DNA from: an uncultured Pelagibacteraceae bacterium
Lineage (GTDB): Bacteria; Pseudomonadota; Alphaproteobacteria; Pelagibacterales; Pelagibacteraceae
Length of the DNA: 64,000 nt
NCBI GenBank assembly: GCA_902615435.1
Contig: CACMOZ010000001.1
Location: 62,001 to 126,000, forward strand
Direction of reading: 5' to 3'
Shown here: positions 1 through 8,077 of the stretch, piece after piece
Layout: each line of letters starts with the position of its first letter
How positions within the stretch are numbered: the stretch's first letter is position 1
The notes under the pieces: model-generated
Told to the model about the DNA's origin: nothing
Databases searched by the model: none
Seen by the model: the letters and a program-made list of their open reading frames with translations, nothing else
Position numbers and translations under genes: made by a program

Positions 1-402
1 ATCTAAGTGTGCACTTTTTAAATATCCTTTTTTCATTACAGAAAAAGTAGAGTGTTGGCTAAATTTAGATCGATGATATTTTTTTTTTACATTTTCCTTT
101 ATGGGTTTCTCAAATTTTTCAATAATATGGGGTTTTAAATCTTTAAAAAGCTTATTAAAGCTTCTAAAAATTTTATTTTTTTCTAACTTTTTGTACCTTT
201 CTGAATTAGGTAATAAAGTTTTTTTTGTCCCAGACGAACTCTGAAAATAAATTTTTTTTTCAGTAATTTCTTTGAAACTAGGTAAAATTTCATTTAACTG
301 CTTTAAATTCTTTTGTGGTATTAAATTTTTTACAACGAAATACGGGAAGGGTTTTAAATGTAAATCGCTTTTTTTAATTTGATTTAATGAATATTTTAGC
401 AT
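1..402 (-). CDS. Truncated hypothetical protein, possibly 2OG-Fe(II) oxygenase-like (runs off window edge)
   Basis: Manual translation of minus strand from ATG at 402: MLKYSLNQIKKSDLHLKPFPYFVVKNLIPQKNLKQLNEILPSF...; open to window edge; N-terminus resembles SAR11-type 2OG oxygenase-like proteins (weak). Confidence 0.55.
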   Translation of the reverse strand, partial: MLKYSLNQIKKSDLHLKPFPYFVVKNLIPQKNLKQLNEILPSFKEITEKKIYFQSSSGTKKTLLPNSERYKKLEKNKIFRSFNKLFKDLKPHIIEKFEKPIKENVKKKYHRSKFSQHSTFSVMKKGYLKSAHLD

Positions 403-508
403 AATTCAAATTAACACTTTTAATGTATTAATCAATCACATACAAACTTCTTCTAGAATTCTAAATTTGAATTTGGCTTAAAAGCCTTGTATATATTTAT
501 TTAAACAA

Positions 509-585
509 GGGCCTGTAGCTCAGTTGGTTAGAGCAGTACACTCATAATGTATTGGTCCCAGGTTCGAGTCCTGGCGGGCCCACCA
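509..585 (+). tRNA. tRNA with CAT anticodon (elongator Met or Ile2)
   Basis: GGGCCTGTAGCTCAGTTGGTTAGAGC...CTCATAA...GGTTCGAGTCC...CGGGCCCACCA; 77 nt, cloverleaf and encoded CCA. Confidence 0.95.
533..585 (+). repeat. Direct repeat copy 1 (3' part of tRNA-CAT; putative att core)
   Basis: 53 bp identical to 2020..2072. Confidence 0.95.
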
Positions 586-664
586 ATAAAATCAACACTT
601 TTAGAAGATTTAGAAATTTTTAAAAACGTCCAGGTACACAATTTGTACACAGTGAAATATGTTA

Positions 665-1108
665 TTAAAATTTTTGTTTAGCTTTTTCGCAATTATAAAA
701 ATATTGCATCAAATACTTTGAGTCATCATTTGTATTTCCCGCTGTATACGTCAGTCGACCATTATATCTATTTAAATTAATCGAAATATAGTTTGTATTT
801 TTTGATATAACAAACGTATAGTTATCATCATCGACTTTACTTACAAATTTTTCACTTTTTACTAAATCTAAATTAGCCATTGGCATATCTGTTTTAAATC
901 CATACTTATTATTTTTACCATTAGTAATGTTGAAATATATTATTTTAGGGTTGGTATCATCTTTTATAGTTTCCCCAAATTGCCCAGCGTCCCAATTTCT
1001 GTAATAGGTTTCAACATATTCACAAGTTAATTTTGTTTCTTTTGAGAAAGAAATTTCAAACCATAAAAAACTTAAAAGTGAGAAAGCTGCTATTTTTTTT
1101 AGAGTCAT
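665..1108 (-). CDS. Hypothetical secreted protein (island cargo)
   Basis: ORF track; N-terminal signal-peptide-like segment MTLKKIAAFSLLSFLWFEISFS. Confidence 0.6.
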   Translation of the reverse strand: MTLKKIAAFSLLSFLWFEISFSKETKLTCEYVETYYRNWDAGQFGETIKDDTNPKIIYFNITNGKNNKYGFKTDMPMANLDLVKSEKFVSKVDDDNYTFVISKNTNYISINLNRYNGRLTYTAGNTNDDSKYLMQYFYNCEKAKQKF

Positions 1109-1387
1109 TTATCTGTAATAAATATGAATTGTAGAAACAACGGAAAATATTAAAAATGCAATTGGCGTTAGTAGGAAAAATATTTTTTTCTCTTCTGGGT
1201 GTTCTTTTCTTGTTTTTAATTCAGCACCAATAGTCCATATCCAAATAAAAGTAGAAAGCGGGAGTAAAAAAATAAATAAAAAATCAGCTTTTGAAAATTC
1301 AAACCAAACAGATACCCAGTATAAAGCTGGAATAATTGTCGAGGCACCACCTATTTGCTCTGCGTATTTATCAATAAAGTTTTTCAT
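1109..1387 (-). CDS. Hypothetical small membrane protein (island cargo)
   Basis: ORF track 1109..1429; internal start MKNFIDKYAEQIGG... avoids overlap with the next ORF; several hydrophobic helices. Confidence 0.55.
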   Translation of the reverse strand: MKNFIDKYAEQIGGASTIIPALYWVSVWFEFSKADFLFIFLLPLSTFIWIWTIGAELKTRKEHPEEKKIFFLLTPIAFLIFSVVSTIHIYYR

Positions 1388-1391
1388 TTTT

Positions 1392-1667
1392 TTATTTATA
1401 AAATTCTTCTGGATTATTTTCAAATTCATTCAAAGCTAACTGAATTGACTCTTTTTCGGAATACCCTTTTTTTTGATATTTTTTGATTACAAATTTAAAT
1501 CTTGCTTTTGCTACAGCATTTTTTGTTATCGGATGATTTGAGTCTACATATTTTGAGGCTTCCCCCATATCTTTCAAACTATCTGATGTTATTTGAATTG
1601 ATGGAATTACAATTTTAAAAACAAACCAAATTGCAACTAATATTATTATGATTATTAAAATTTCCAT
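1392..1667 (-). CDS. Hypothetical protein with N-terminal TM anchor (island cargo)
   Basis: ORF track; MEILIIIIILVAIWFVFKIVIP TM segment. Confidence 0.55.
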   Translation of the reverse strand: MEILIIIIILVAIWFVFKIVIPSIQITSDSLKDMGEASKYVDSNHPITKNAVAKARFKFVIKKYQKKGYSEKESIQLALNEFENNPEEFYK

Positions 1668-1671
1668 AAAT

Positions 1672-1935
1672 CTAATTTTGTTTTTCTGTAGTTACAAAAC
1701 CGTTTTCTTTCATAAATTGTTCTGCGTCTTCTTTTGTCTCAAAATTCCAAGAATGCATTGGTTGAGGAGGGCTTATATTTCTATATTGTACAACACACCA
1801 ATGCTTTTCACCCTCTTTGGTTTTATCTGGATGAGTTAAAGTTTTTGAAACTGTTAATTGATATACAAATTTTCTATGATCTCGATATATTCGCGGTATC
1901 GGTGGAGGGTAAATAATGTCATCTTCATTATCCAT
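1672..1935 (-). CDS. Hypothetical protein, 87 aa (island cargo)
   Basis: ORF track; co-oriented and closely packed with neighbours. Confidence 0.5.
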   Translation of the reverse strand: MDNEDDIIYPPPIPRIYRDHRKFVYQLTVSKTLTHPDKTKEGEKHWCVVQYRNISPPQPMHSWNFETKEDAEQFMKENGFVTTEKQN

Positions 1936-2019
1936 ATGTCACAGTTGTGTCACAGCTATGTGTCAATTTAAAGGAGTTCTATGAAATTTTTTTCTTATTT
2001 TATTGATTATTTTGCTAAG

Positions 2020-2072
2020 GCAGTACACTCATAATGTATTGGTCCCAGGTTCGAGTCCTGGCGGGCCCACCA
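2020..2072 (+). repeat. Direct repeat copy 2: tRNA-CAT 3' fragment (attR-like)
   Basis: gcagtacactcataatgtattggtcccaggttcgagtcctggcgggcccacca, identical to 533..585; lacks the tRNA 5' half. Confidence 0.95.
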
Positions 2073-2074
2073 AA

Positions 2075-2671
2075 TTAATCATTAACAAATTCGTCTAACT
2101 TACTAATTAGTATTCTTATATCGTTATTATTAGAGTTTAAAATTGAAGCAAACTCTTCTTTCTGAGTTCTTGCTAAACTTAAACCTTCTACAATTAAATC
2201 TCTTATTAAGGGTTTTTCAGGATTTTTGGTATAAATTCTCCAATCTATTTTAATTTCTGGCCCCCCATCAATTGGAGAGATTTTAGAACTTACAATAGTA
2301 TAAGAAGTGCTCTTTTTTTCAGCACTTATAATTTCAAATTTACTTGATGAGTAATCCGTCAACCTAGAAGTAAGACTTTTTAAAAAATATCTTTTAAATG
2401 AATTTTGGTAATTAGAAATGTCATTTTCACTTGATGATTTTCTTAATTCACCAAGTGTATAAAGTCCTAGCGCATTTATATCCACATTTTCCAAAGCAAT
2501 CTTTTCAATAAAATTTGCTTTTTCGTCTTTAGTCAAGTTTTTGTCAGATAATTTACTGATTGCGTCATTGACTAATTCATTAACAAAATTTTTTGGATCT
2601 GAACTATATGCTAGTAAAGAAGTTTGTAATATTATAATTATTGAAATTATATAAATACTTATTCTGTGCAT
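2075..2671 (-). CDS. mlaC: MlaC/Ttg2D-family phospholipid-binding ABC transport protein
   Basis: ORF with signal peptide, Ttg2D-like pattern (NFIEKIALENVDINALGLYTLGE...); adjacent to mlaA. Confidence 0.75.
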   Translation of the reverse strand: MHRISIYIISIIIILQTSLLAYSSDPKNFVNELVNDAISKLSDKNLTKDEKANFIEKIALENVDINALGLYTLGELRKSSSENDISNYQNSFKRYFLKSLTSRLTDYSSSKFEIISAEKKSTSYTIVSSKISPIDGGPEIKIDWRIYTKNPEKPLIRDLIVEGLSLARTQKEEFASILNSNNNDIRILISKLDEFVND

Positions 2672-2679
2672 TTATAACT

Positions 2680-3423
2680 TTAATTGTCTAAATTTCCCCA
2701 GTCGTCTTCTTCTTTAGTGGAATTATTGATTTTATTTTCTCTATCTTGCAAGTAAATACTTTTCATAGAGGAATACAAGTCTATAGAATTTTTTTTGAGA
2801 CTTTCAAAATTCTGGTCATTATCTGCTCTAAAATCTACTGCATCGGTCGCTTTAAATGAATAATAATCTAATGAGTTTCCAGACAAGCCAAACATTTCAT
2901 GTTCACGAATAGTAACATGAGCGAATGGATCTACAAAAGTATCTGCAATTAGTCCAATCGAGTCCCTCGCGGTAGTTGGTCCTAAGATTGGAAGAACATA
3001 GTAACAGCCGGGGCCAAACCCATAAGAACCTAAAGTTTGTCCAACATCTTCTTTATGAGGTTTTAACCCAATTCTTTCTGCGGGATTTAAAAAACCTAAA
3101 ATACCTACAGTAGTATTTATAGCAAAACTTCCTATCGAGTGGCCTAATTGTTTTAAGTTACCTTGTAACAAATTATTCGGAATTGATAATAAAGTCCCTA
3201 AGTTAGAAGTGAAATTACTTGTTCCAGTTTTTATTGGGTTAGGTAACTTATTATATCCCTTAGCAACTGGTTCAAAAATATAATTATCTAACGTCAAATT
3301 AAATTTGAAAATTGCTCTACTAGTTTTTTCAAAACACTCCTCTGTAGCTTGCGCATTTTGGCCTAAAAAAAAGACAATACCTAAGACAGATATAAAAATT
3401 TTTATGTTTTTATCTAATTTCAT
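2680..3423 (-). CDS. mlaA: MlaA/VacJ family lipoprotein
   Basis: FKFNLTLDNYIFEPVAKGYNKLPNPIKTGTSNFTSNL..., GFGPGCYYVLPILGPTTARDSIG motifs. Confidence 0.88.
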   Translation of the reverse strand: MKLDKNIKIFISVLGIVFFLGQNAQATEECFEKTSRAIFKFNLTLDNYIFEPVAKGYNKLPNPIKTGTSNFTSNLGTLLSIPNNLLQGNLKQLGHSIGSFAINTTVGILGFLNPAERIGLKPHKEDVGQTLGSYGFGPGCYYVLPILGPTTARDSIGLIADTFVDPFAHVTIREHEMFGLSGNSLDYYSFKATDAVDFRADNDQNFESLKKNSIDLYSSMKSIYLQDRENKINNSTKEEDDWGNLDN

Positions 3424-3516
3424 AATCGCTATATATCTAATTTTAATCTATAATCTATACGAAATTTAGCTTAAAATTGATAAAATTATGTAAAGAAATG
3501 GGCTTTATTTTAATCT

Positions 3517-4224
3517 ATGAAAATAGCACCGAATTTTTCTCCAAATCACTCAAAAAAAGCGAGGTTAAAAAATGATATAAAATTTATAATAATCCATTAC
3601 ACTGGAATGCAATCAGAAATTGAATCTATAAGAAGACTAAAAAATCCAAAATTTAAGGTAAGTTGTCACTATTTAATAAATAGAAAAGGTCAAATTTTTC
3701 AATTAGTAAGAGATAAAAATATAGCATGGCATGCAGGAAAATCTAAATGGCAAAGATTTAAAAATTTAAATAAAAATTCTTTAGGTATTGAACTAGTTAA
3801 TAAAGGCCATCAATTTGGATATCAAAGCTTTAGCAATGTTCAAATAAAAAATTTAATTAAACTTTGTAAAAAATTAAAAAAAAAGTACTCGATAAAAAAA
3901 GAAAATTTTTTAGGTCATTCTGATATTGCCCCTTTAAGAAAAATAGATCCTGGAGAAAAATTTCCTTGGAAAAAGCTTAGCTACCATAATCTTGGTATGT
4001 GGTACAAAAAAGATTTTAAAAAGATTAATTTTCATTCAAAGAATACAAAAACCCTTTTTTTTAAAAATATACATAAATTAGGTTATAGATACTTTGACAT
4101 TTATAAAAGAAGTATAAGTGACAAAAAAATCATTAAATCATTTCAGCAGCGTTATTCACCAAAAAACGTTTCGGGTAAAATAGATAAAAAAACCTTTATA
4201 ATTAGCCATTTTTTAACGAATTAA
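3517..4224 (+). CDS. N-acetylmuramoyl-L-alanine amidase (amidase_2 / AmpD-AmiD type)
   Basis: IIIHYTGM, SCHYLINRKGQIFQLV, AWHAG, GIELVN, GHSDIAPLRKIDPGEKFPW motifs. Confidence 0.9.
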   Translation: MKIAPNFSPNHSKKARLKNDIKFIIIHYTGMQSEIESIRRLKNPKFKVSCHYLINRKGQIFQLVRDKNIAWHAGKSKWQRFKNLNKNSLGIELVNKGHQFGYQSFSNVQIKNLIKLCKKLKKKYSIKKENFLGHSDIAPLRKIDPGEKFPWKKLSYHNLGMWYKKDFKKINFHSKNTKTLFFKNIHKLGYRYFDIYKRSISDKKIIKSFQQRYSPKNVSGKIDKKTFIISHFLTN

Positions 4225-4267
4225 TTTAAAACATCTTGATTAATAACGATTTATTGAATAAAAGGTT

Positions 4268-4629
4268 TTTGCCAGATAATTGGACTGTCACTATTAGTTA
4301 TCTAATAGAGGAAAGTCCGGGCTCCATAAAGACACAGTGCCAGTTAATTACTGGCGAAGGTGACTTCAGGGATAGTGCCACAGAAATTAAACCGCCTTAT
4401 CAAGGCAAGGGTGAAACGGCGAGGTAAGAGCTCACCGGTTTTTTGGTAACAAAAAGCGCACGGCAAACCCCACTGGGAGCAAGGTTAAATAGAGAAGACG
4501 AGGTGTTTAGGCACAAAAAACAGTCTTTAGTTGGTCTTCTGGGTTAACCGCTTGAGCTTAAATGTGAATTTAAGCCTAGATAAATGACATCTTCAATGAC
4601 AGAACCCGGCTTACAGATTATCTGGCAAA
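4268..4629 (+). ncRNA. rnpB: RNase P RNA (bacterial type A)
   Basis: gaggaaagtccgggctcc, cagggatagtgccacagaaa, ggtaagagctcaccg, gacagaacccggcttacag; terminal pairing gccagataat/attatctggc. Confidence 0.95.
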
Positions 4630-4696
4630 ATACCATAATTTTGTTCATCTTTTGTACTTCTCGTCAAATTTAATACTATTGACTAATTATTAAAAA

Positions 4697-4721
4697 CCCA
4701 TACTATCCCAAATAATCCCAT
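4697..4721 (-). promoter_or_regulatory. Putative MraZ box: three CCCA (TGGG on minus strand) repeats at exact 10-bp spacing
   Basis: cccatactat cccaaataat cccat at 4697/4707/4717, directly upstream of mraZ. Confidence 0.75.
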
Positions 4722-4771
4722 AATGGAGGGTATATTGAAAGATAATGTTTTATATAGGTATTTAATAAAAA

Positions 4772-5233
4772 ATGTTTTTATCAAGTTACGAAAACAGAAT
4801 AGACAAGAAAGGTCGTGTTTCAGTGCCAGCAACATTTAGATCTCATTTAAATTCTATGGGTTATAATGGTTTTATTGGTTATCCCTCTTTTAACCATAGC
4901 GCGCTTGAGGCTTGCTCCCAAGATAGAATAGAAAAATTATCTAATACGATAGACTCCCTAAATCCTTTCGAAGAAAAAAGAGATTTTTTTGCTACATCAA
5001 TATTATCTGAGAGTGAAAATTTGCAATTTGATACCGAAGGAAGGGTTTCTTTATCTGCAAAATTGTTAGATCACGCAAAAATTAAAAATAATGTTTTATT
5101 TGTAGGTCTTGGTAAAACTTTTCAAATTTGGGAGCCAAAAATTTTTGAGAAATTTAGAATTGTTGCTCGAAAAAAAGCTTTTCAAAATAGATCCAATTTA
5201 AAATGGGAAACAAAACAGAAGGGAGAAGTATGA
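4772..5233 (+). CDS. mraZ: Transcriptional regulator MraZ
   Basis: FLSSYENRIDKKGRVSVPATFR; first gene of dcw cluster. Confidence 0.93.
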   Translation: MFLSSYENRIDKKGRVSVPATFRSHLNSMGYNGFIGYPSFNHSALEACSQDRIEKLSNTIDSLNPFEEKRDFFATSILSESENLQFDTEGRVSLSAKLLDHAKIKNNVLFVGLGKTFQIWEPKIFEKFRIVARKKAFQNRSNLKWETKQKGEV

Positions 5234-6720
5234 GTATAAATATTGGAGGAGGAGAACTGAGAGAATTAAAACCAAGAATATTAGTTTTAGGGGTTGGAGG
5301 CGCTGGAGGAAATGCCATTAATGCTATGATAGACTCTGGAATGGAAGGAGTTGAATTTGTAGCAGTAAATACTGATGCACAAGATTTGAAAATGAGTAAG
5401 GCGCACGCAAAAATTCAAATAGGAATGAATTTAACAAAGGGACTAGGGGCAGGTGCTAAGCATGATATTGGCCAAGCGGCAGCTGACGAGTCATTAAATG
5501 AAATTACAAGCTATATGCAAGGTGCAAACATGGTGTTTATAACTTCAGGAATGGGCGGAGGCACAGGCACTGGAGCTTCGCATGTAATTGCGAAAGCCGC
5601 AAGAGAGTTAAATATTTTGACAGTGGGTGTCACTACACTACCTTTTTCTTATGAGGGCCCAAAAAGGATGAGGCGGGCAGTTGAAGGACTAGAGGCATTT
5701 AAAAAACATTTAGATACAGTCATTGTTGTACCCAATCAAAATCTTTTTAAAATTGCTAGCGAAACAACTACATTTGAAGAGTCATTTAATTTATCTAACA
5801 ATGTTTTAAAGCATGGTGTTCAAAGTGTCACTGACTTAATGGTAAGACCAGGCATGATAAATTTAGATTTCGCAGATGTTGAAACTGTAATGAGTTCTAT
5901 GGGTAAAGCTATGATGGGAACCGGTGAGGCAGAAGGAGACAATAGAGCAATGGCAGCAACTGAAATTGCATTAAACAATCCTCTCATTGATGAGTATTCT
6001 TTAAAAGGAGCTAAAGGTTTATTAATAAATATAACAGGTGGAAACGATTTAACTCTTTTTGAAGTAGATCAATCAGTAAATAAAATTAGAGCTGAAGTGG
6101 ATCCAGAAGCTGAATTAATTTTTGGTGCTATTAAGGATGAGAGCATGACTGGAAAAATAAGAGTATCAATAGTTGCAACAGCACTTGATGGTTATAAGTC
6201 TGAGAATAAAACAGTCCTTAACATGGTTTCACGAATACAAAATAGAAACACAGGTTATTCTGAAAATTTATTTTCTCATAATCCAAGAGTAGAAAAAAAT
6301 ACATTGAGTTCAATTGATGGTGCTACAGCCTTAAAACTTGATGAAAGTTACGAAGTAGATGAGGAGCAAAACAACACTGCGAGTAATATAAATAATGTCG
6401 TGAATAGCAATCACTCAATTGAAGAACCAAATCAAAGAGAGAGAATTTTAGATAATGTTGCTACTGGTGTTTCGATTGAAAGTGCTTCTTATATGGAGAA
6501 TAATAATTTTGATGAAAGTGAAACTTCAGCAGATATACCCGAACTAAATGAGGAAGAGTATACTCCAAAATTATTTTCAGAAGATCAAAGCTATGAGTCA
6601 GATGAAAATCTAGCACCAGAAGATTTAGATAAAAATGATAATGATCAATTATTTGATCAAGAAATAAATGATGAGGAAGATTTTGAAATTCCCGCATTTT
6701 TAAGAAAACAAAAGTTTTAA
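5230..6720 (+). CDS. ftsZ: Cell division protein FtsZ
   Basis: GVGGAGGNAINAMI, GMGGGTGTGA; C-terminal peptide EIPAFLRKQ. ATG at 5230 overlaps the mraZ stop (ATGA) and is preceded by GGGAGA, preferred over 5203. Confidence 0.97.
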   Translation: MSINIGGGELRELKPRILVLGVGGAGGNAINAMIDSGMEGVEFVAVNTDAQDLKMSKAHAKIQIGMNLTKGLGAGAKHDIGQAAADESLNEITSYMQGANMVFITSGMGGGTGTGASHVIAKAARELNILTVGVTTLPFSYEGPKRMRRAVEGLEAFKKHLDTVIVVPNQNLFKIASETTTFEESFNLSNNVLKHGVQSVTDLMVRPGMINLDFADVETVMSSMGKAMMGTGEAEGDNRAMAATEIALNNPLIDEYSLKGAKGLLINITGGNDLTLFEVDQSVNKIRAEVDPEAELIFGAIKDESMTGKIRVSIVATALDGYKSENKTVLNMVSRIQNRNTGYSENLFSHNPRVEKNTLSSIDGATALKLDESYEVDEEQNNTASNINNVVNSNHSIEEPNQRERILDNVATGVSIESASYMENNNFDESETSADIPELNEEEYTPKLFSEDQSYESDENLAPEDLDKNDNDQLFDQEINDEEDFEIPAFLRKQKF

Positions 6721-6738
6721 TGATTAAAATTTGGTCGC

Positions 6739-7746
6739 ATGAACAATCAAACTTCATCACTGGAATTCTCCCATTATCCAGTAATGTTGAGCGAGGTTCT
6801 AAAAATATCTTCGCCAGTTCTAGGTGGAAAATTTATTGATTGTACATTTGGTGGAGGTGGATATTCTAAGGAAATTTTAAAATTTCCTAACACTCATGTG
6901 AAAGCGATAGATAGAGATGAAAAAGTTTCATCGATTGCGAAAGAAATTGAAAAAAAATACTCTCAAAGGTTCAAATTTTATCAAATAAAGTTTAGTCAAT
7001 TAGATACCATTACAGATAATAACGTTGATGCAGTAATTTTTGATTTAGGTCTATCTTCTATTCAATTAGAGGATCTTGAAAGAGGATTTTCATTTAAATC
7101 TAATAAAGAACTTAACATGTCAATGGGTCTTAATGAGATCTCTGCATTAGAAGTAATAAATAATTTAAATGAAAATGATTTAAAACTTGTTTTAAAAATT
7201 TTAGGAGATGAAAAAGAGGCCTCAGGAATTGTAAAAAATATTGTTAAACAAAGAAAATTGAAAAAAATTACAAATACTTCTGATTTAGTAAAGATAATTA
7301 AAAAAAGTAAAAGAAAAAATTATTCGAGTAAAATAAATCCGTGTACTAAAACTTTCCAAGCTCTTAGAATTTTTGTAAATAAAGAGATTACTGAGTTAAT
7401 AAACGGAATTATAAATGCTACTAAGAAACTTAAACCAGGAGGTAAAATTCTAGTTGTTTCTTTTCACTCAATCGAAGATAAAATTGTTAAATACTTTTTT
7501 TCAAATTTTTCAGAAAATAAATCAAGATCGTCTAGATATATACCAGAAAAAAATGATGATACAGTCCTATTTGATAAATATAAAAATAAAGTTTTTATAC
7601 CGTCAAAAGAAGAAATTAAATTAAATAGAAGGTCTAGATCTGCTAAACTTAGATTTGCAACTAGAAGTAAAAATAAATTCGTGTATCCAAAAAATTTAAT
7701 TGAAAAATTCCAAAAATATTTAAATTTAGAGGCTAAGGATGTTTAA
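6739..7746 (+). CDS. rsmH: 16S rRNA m4C1402 methyltransferase RsmH (MraW)
   Basis: HYPVMLSEVL, DCTFGGGGYSKEIL, FDLGLSSIQLE, SFHSIEDKIVK motifs. Confidence 0.95.
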   Translation: MNNQTSSLEFSHYPVMLSEVLKISSPVLGGKFIDCTFGGGGYSKEILKFPNTHVKAIDRDEKVSSIAKEIEKKYSQRFKFYQIKFSQLDTITDNNVDAVIFDLGLSSIQLEDLERGFSFKSNKELNMSMGLNEISALEVINNLNENDLKLVLKILGDEKEASGIVKNIVKQRKLKKITNTSDLVKIIKKSKRKNYSSKINPCTKTFQALRIFVNKEITELINGIINATKKLKPGGKILVVSFHSIEDKIVKYFFSNFSENKSRSSRYIPEKNDDTVLFDKYKNKVFIPSKEEIKLNRRSRSAKLRFATRSKNKFVYPKNLIEKFQKYLNLEAKDV

Positions 7747-8077
7747 AACAAGATTTATTATTTCTTCAATTGTATTTATTATTTTTTTAATAATTACCTC
7801 TACTATAAAGAATAAAACTAGAATTATCGAAAAACAAATTTTTAATTTAAATACAACAATTTCGTCTTTAGAGCAAAATATTAATGAAACTCAATTAGAT
7901 TTTCATTATTTAACTTCTCCCGCAGAAATTGAAAAAAAATTAAATATTATTGGATTTGCAAATTATCAACCAATATCGCACTCAAAAATATTTTTTGATA
8001 TCTCAGATTTCTTAAGTATAGAAAATAAGTTTTCCAATCTCAATAATTTAAATGAAAAAGAAATCCAAAAAAAATAA
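7739..8077 (+). CDS. ftsL: FtsL-like cell division protein
   Basis: Small single-TM protein between rsmH and ftsI; position-based. Confidence 0.65.
   Translation: MFKTRFIISSIVFIIFLIITSTIKNKTRIIEKQIFNLNTTISSLEQNINETQLDFHYLTSPAEIEKKLNIIGFANYQPISHSKIFFDISDFLSIENKFSNLNNLNEKEIQKK

Larger units (their letters stand above)
586..2072. mobile_element. Putative integrase-less mini genomic island between tRNA-CAT and a duplicated tRNA 3' end
   Basis: Flanked by 53-bp direct repeats of the tRNA 3' end; contains only small hypothetical ORFs; paired 11-bp-period repeats near both ends. Confidence 0.75.

Noticed and set aside
1648-1916. Plus-strand ORFs 1648..1839 and 1734..1916 in the mini-island
   Set aside because: Overlap the coherent minus-strand operon; no motifs or start context.
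4236-4427. 63-aa ORF in the track
   Set aside because: Lies inside the RNase P RNA gene; chance ORF.
6461-6760. 99-aa antisense ORF
   Set aside because: Antisense to the acidic, low-complexity FtsZ linker; composition artefact.
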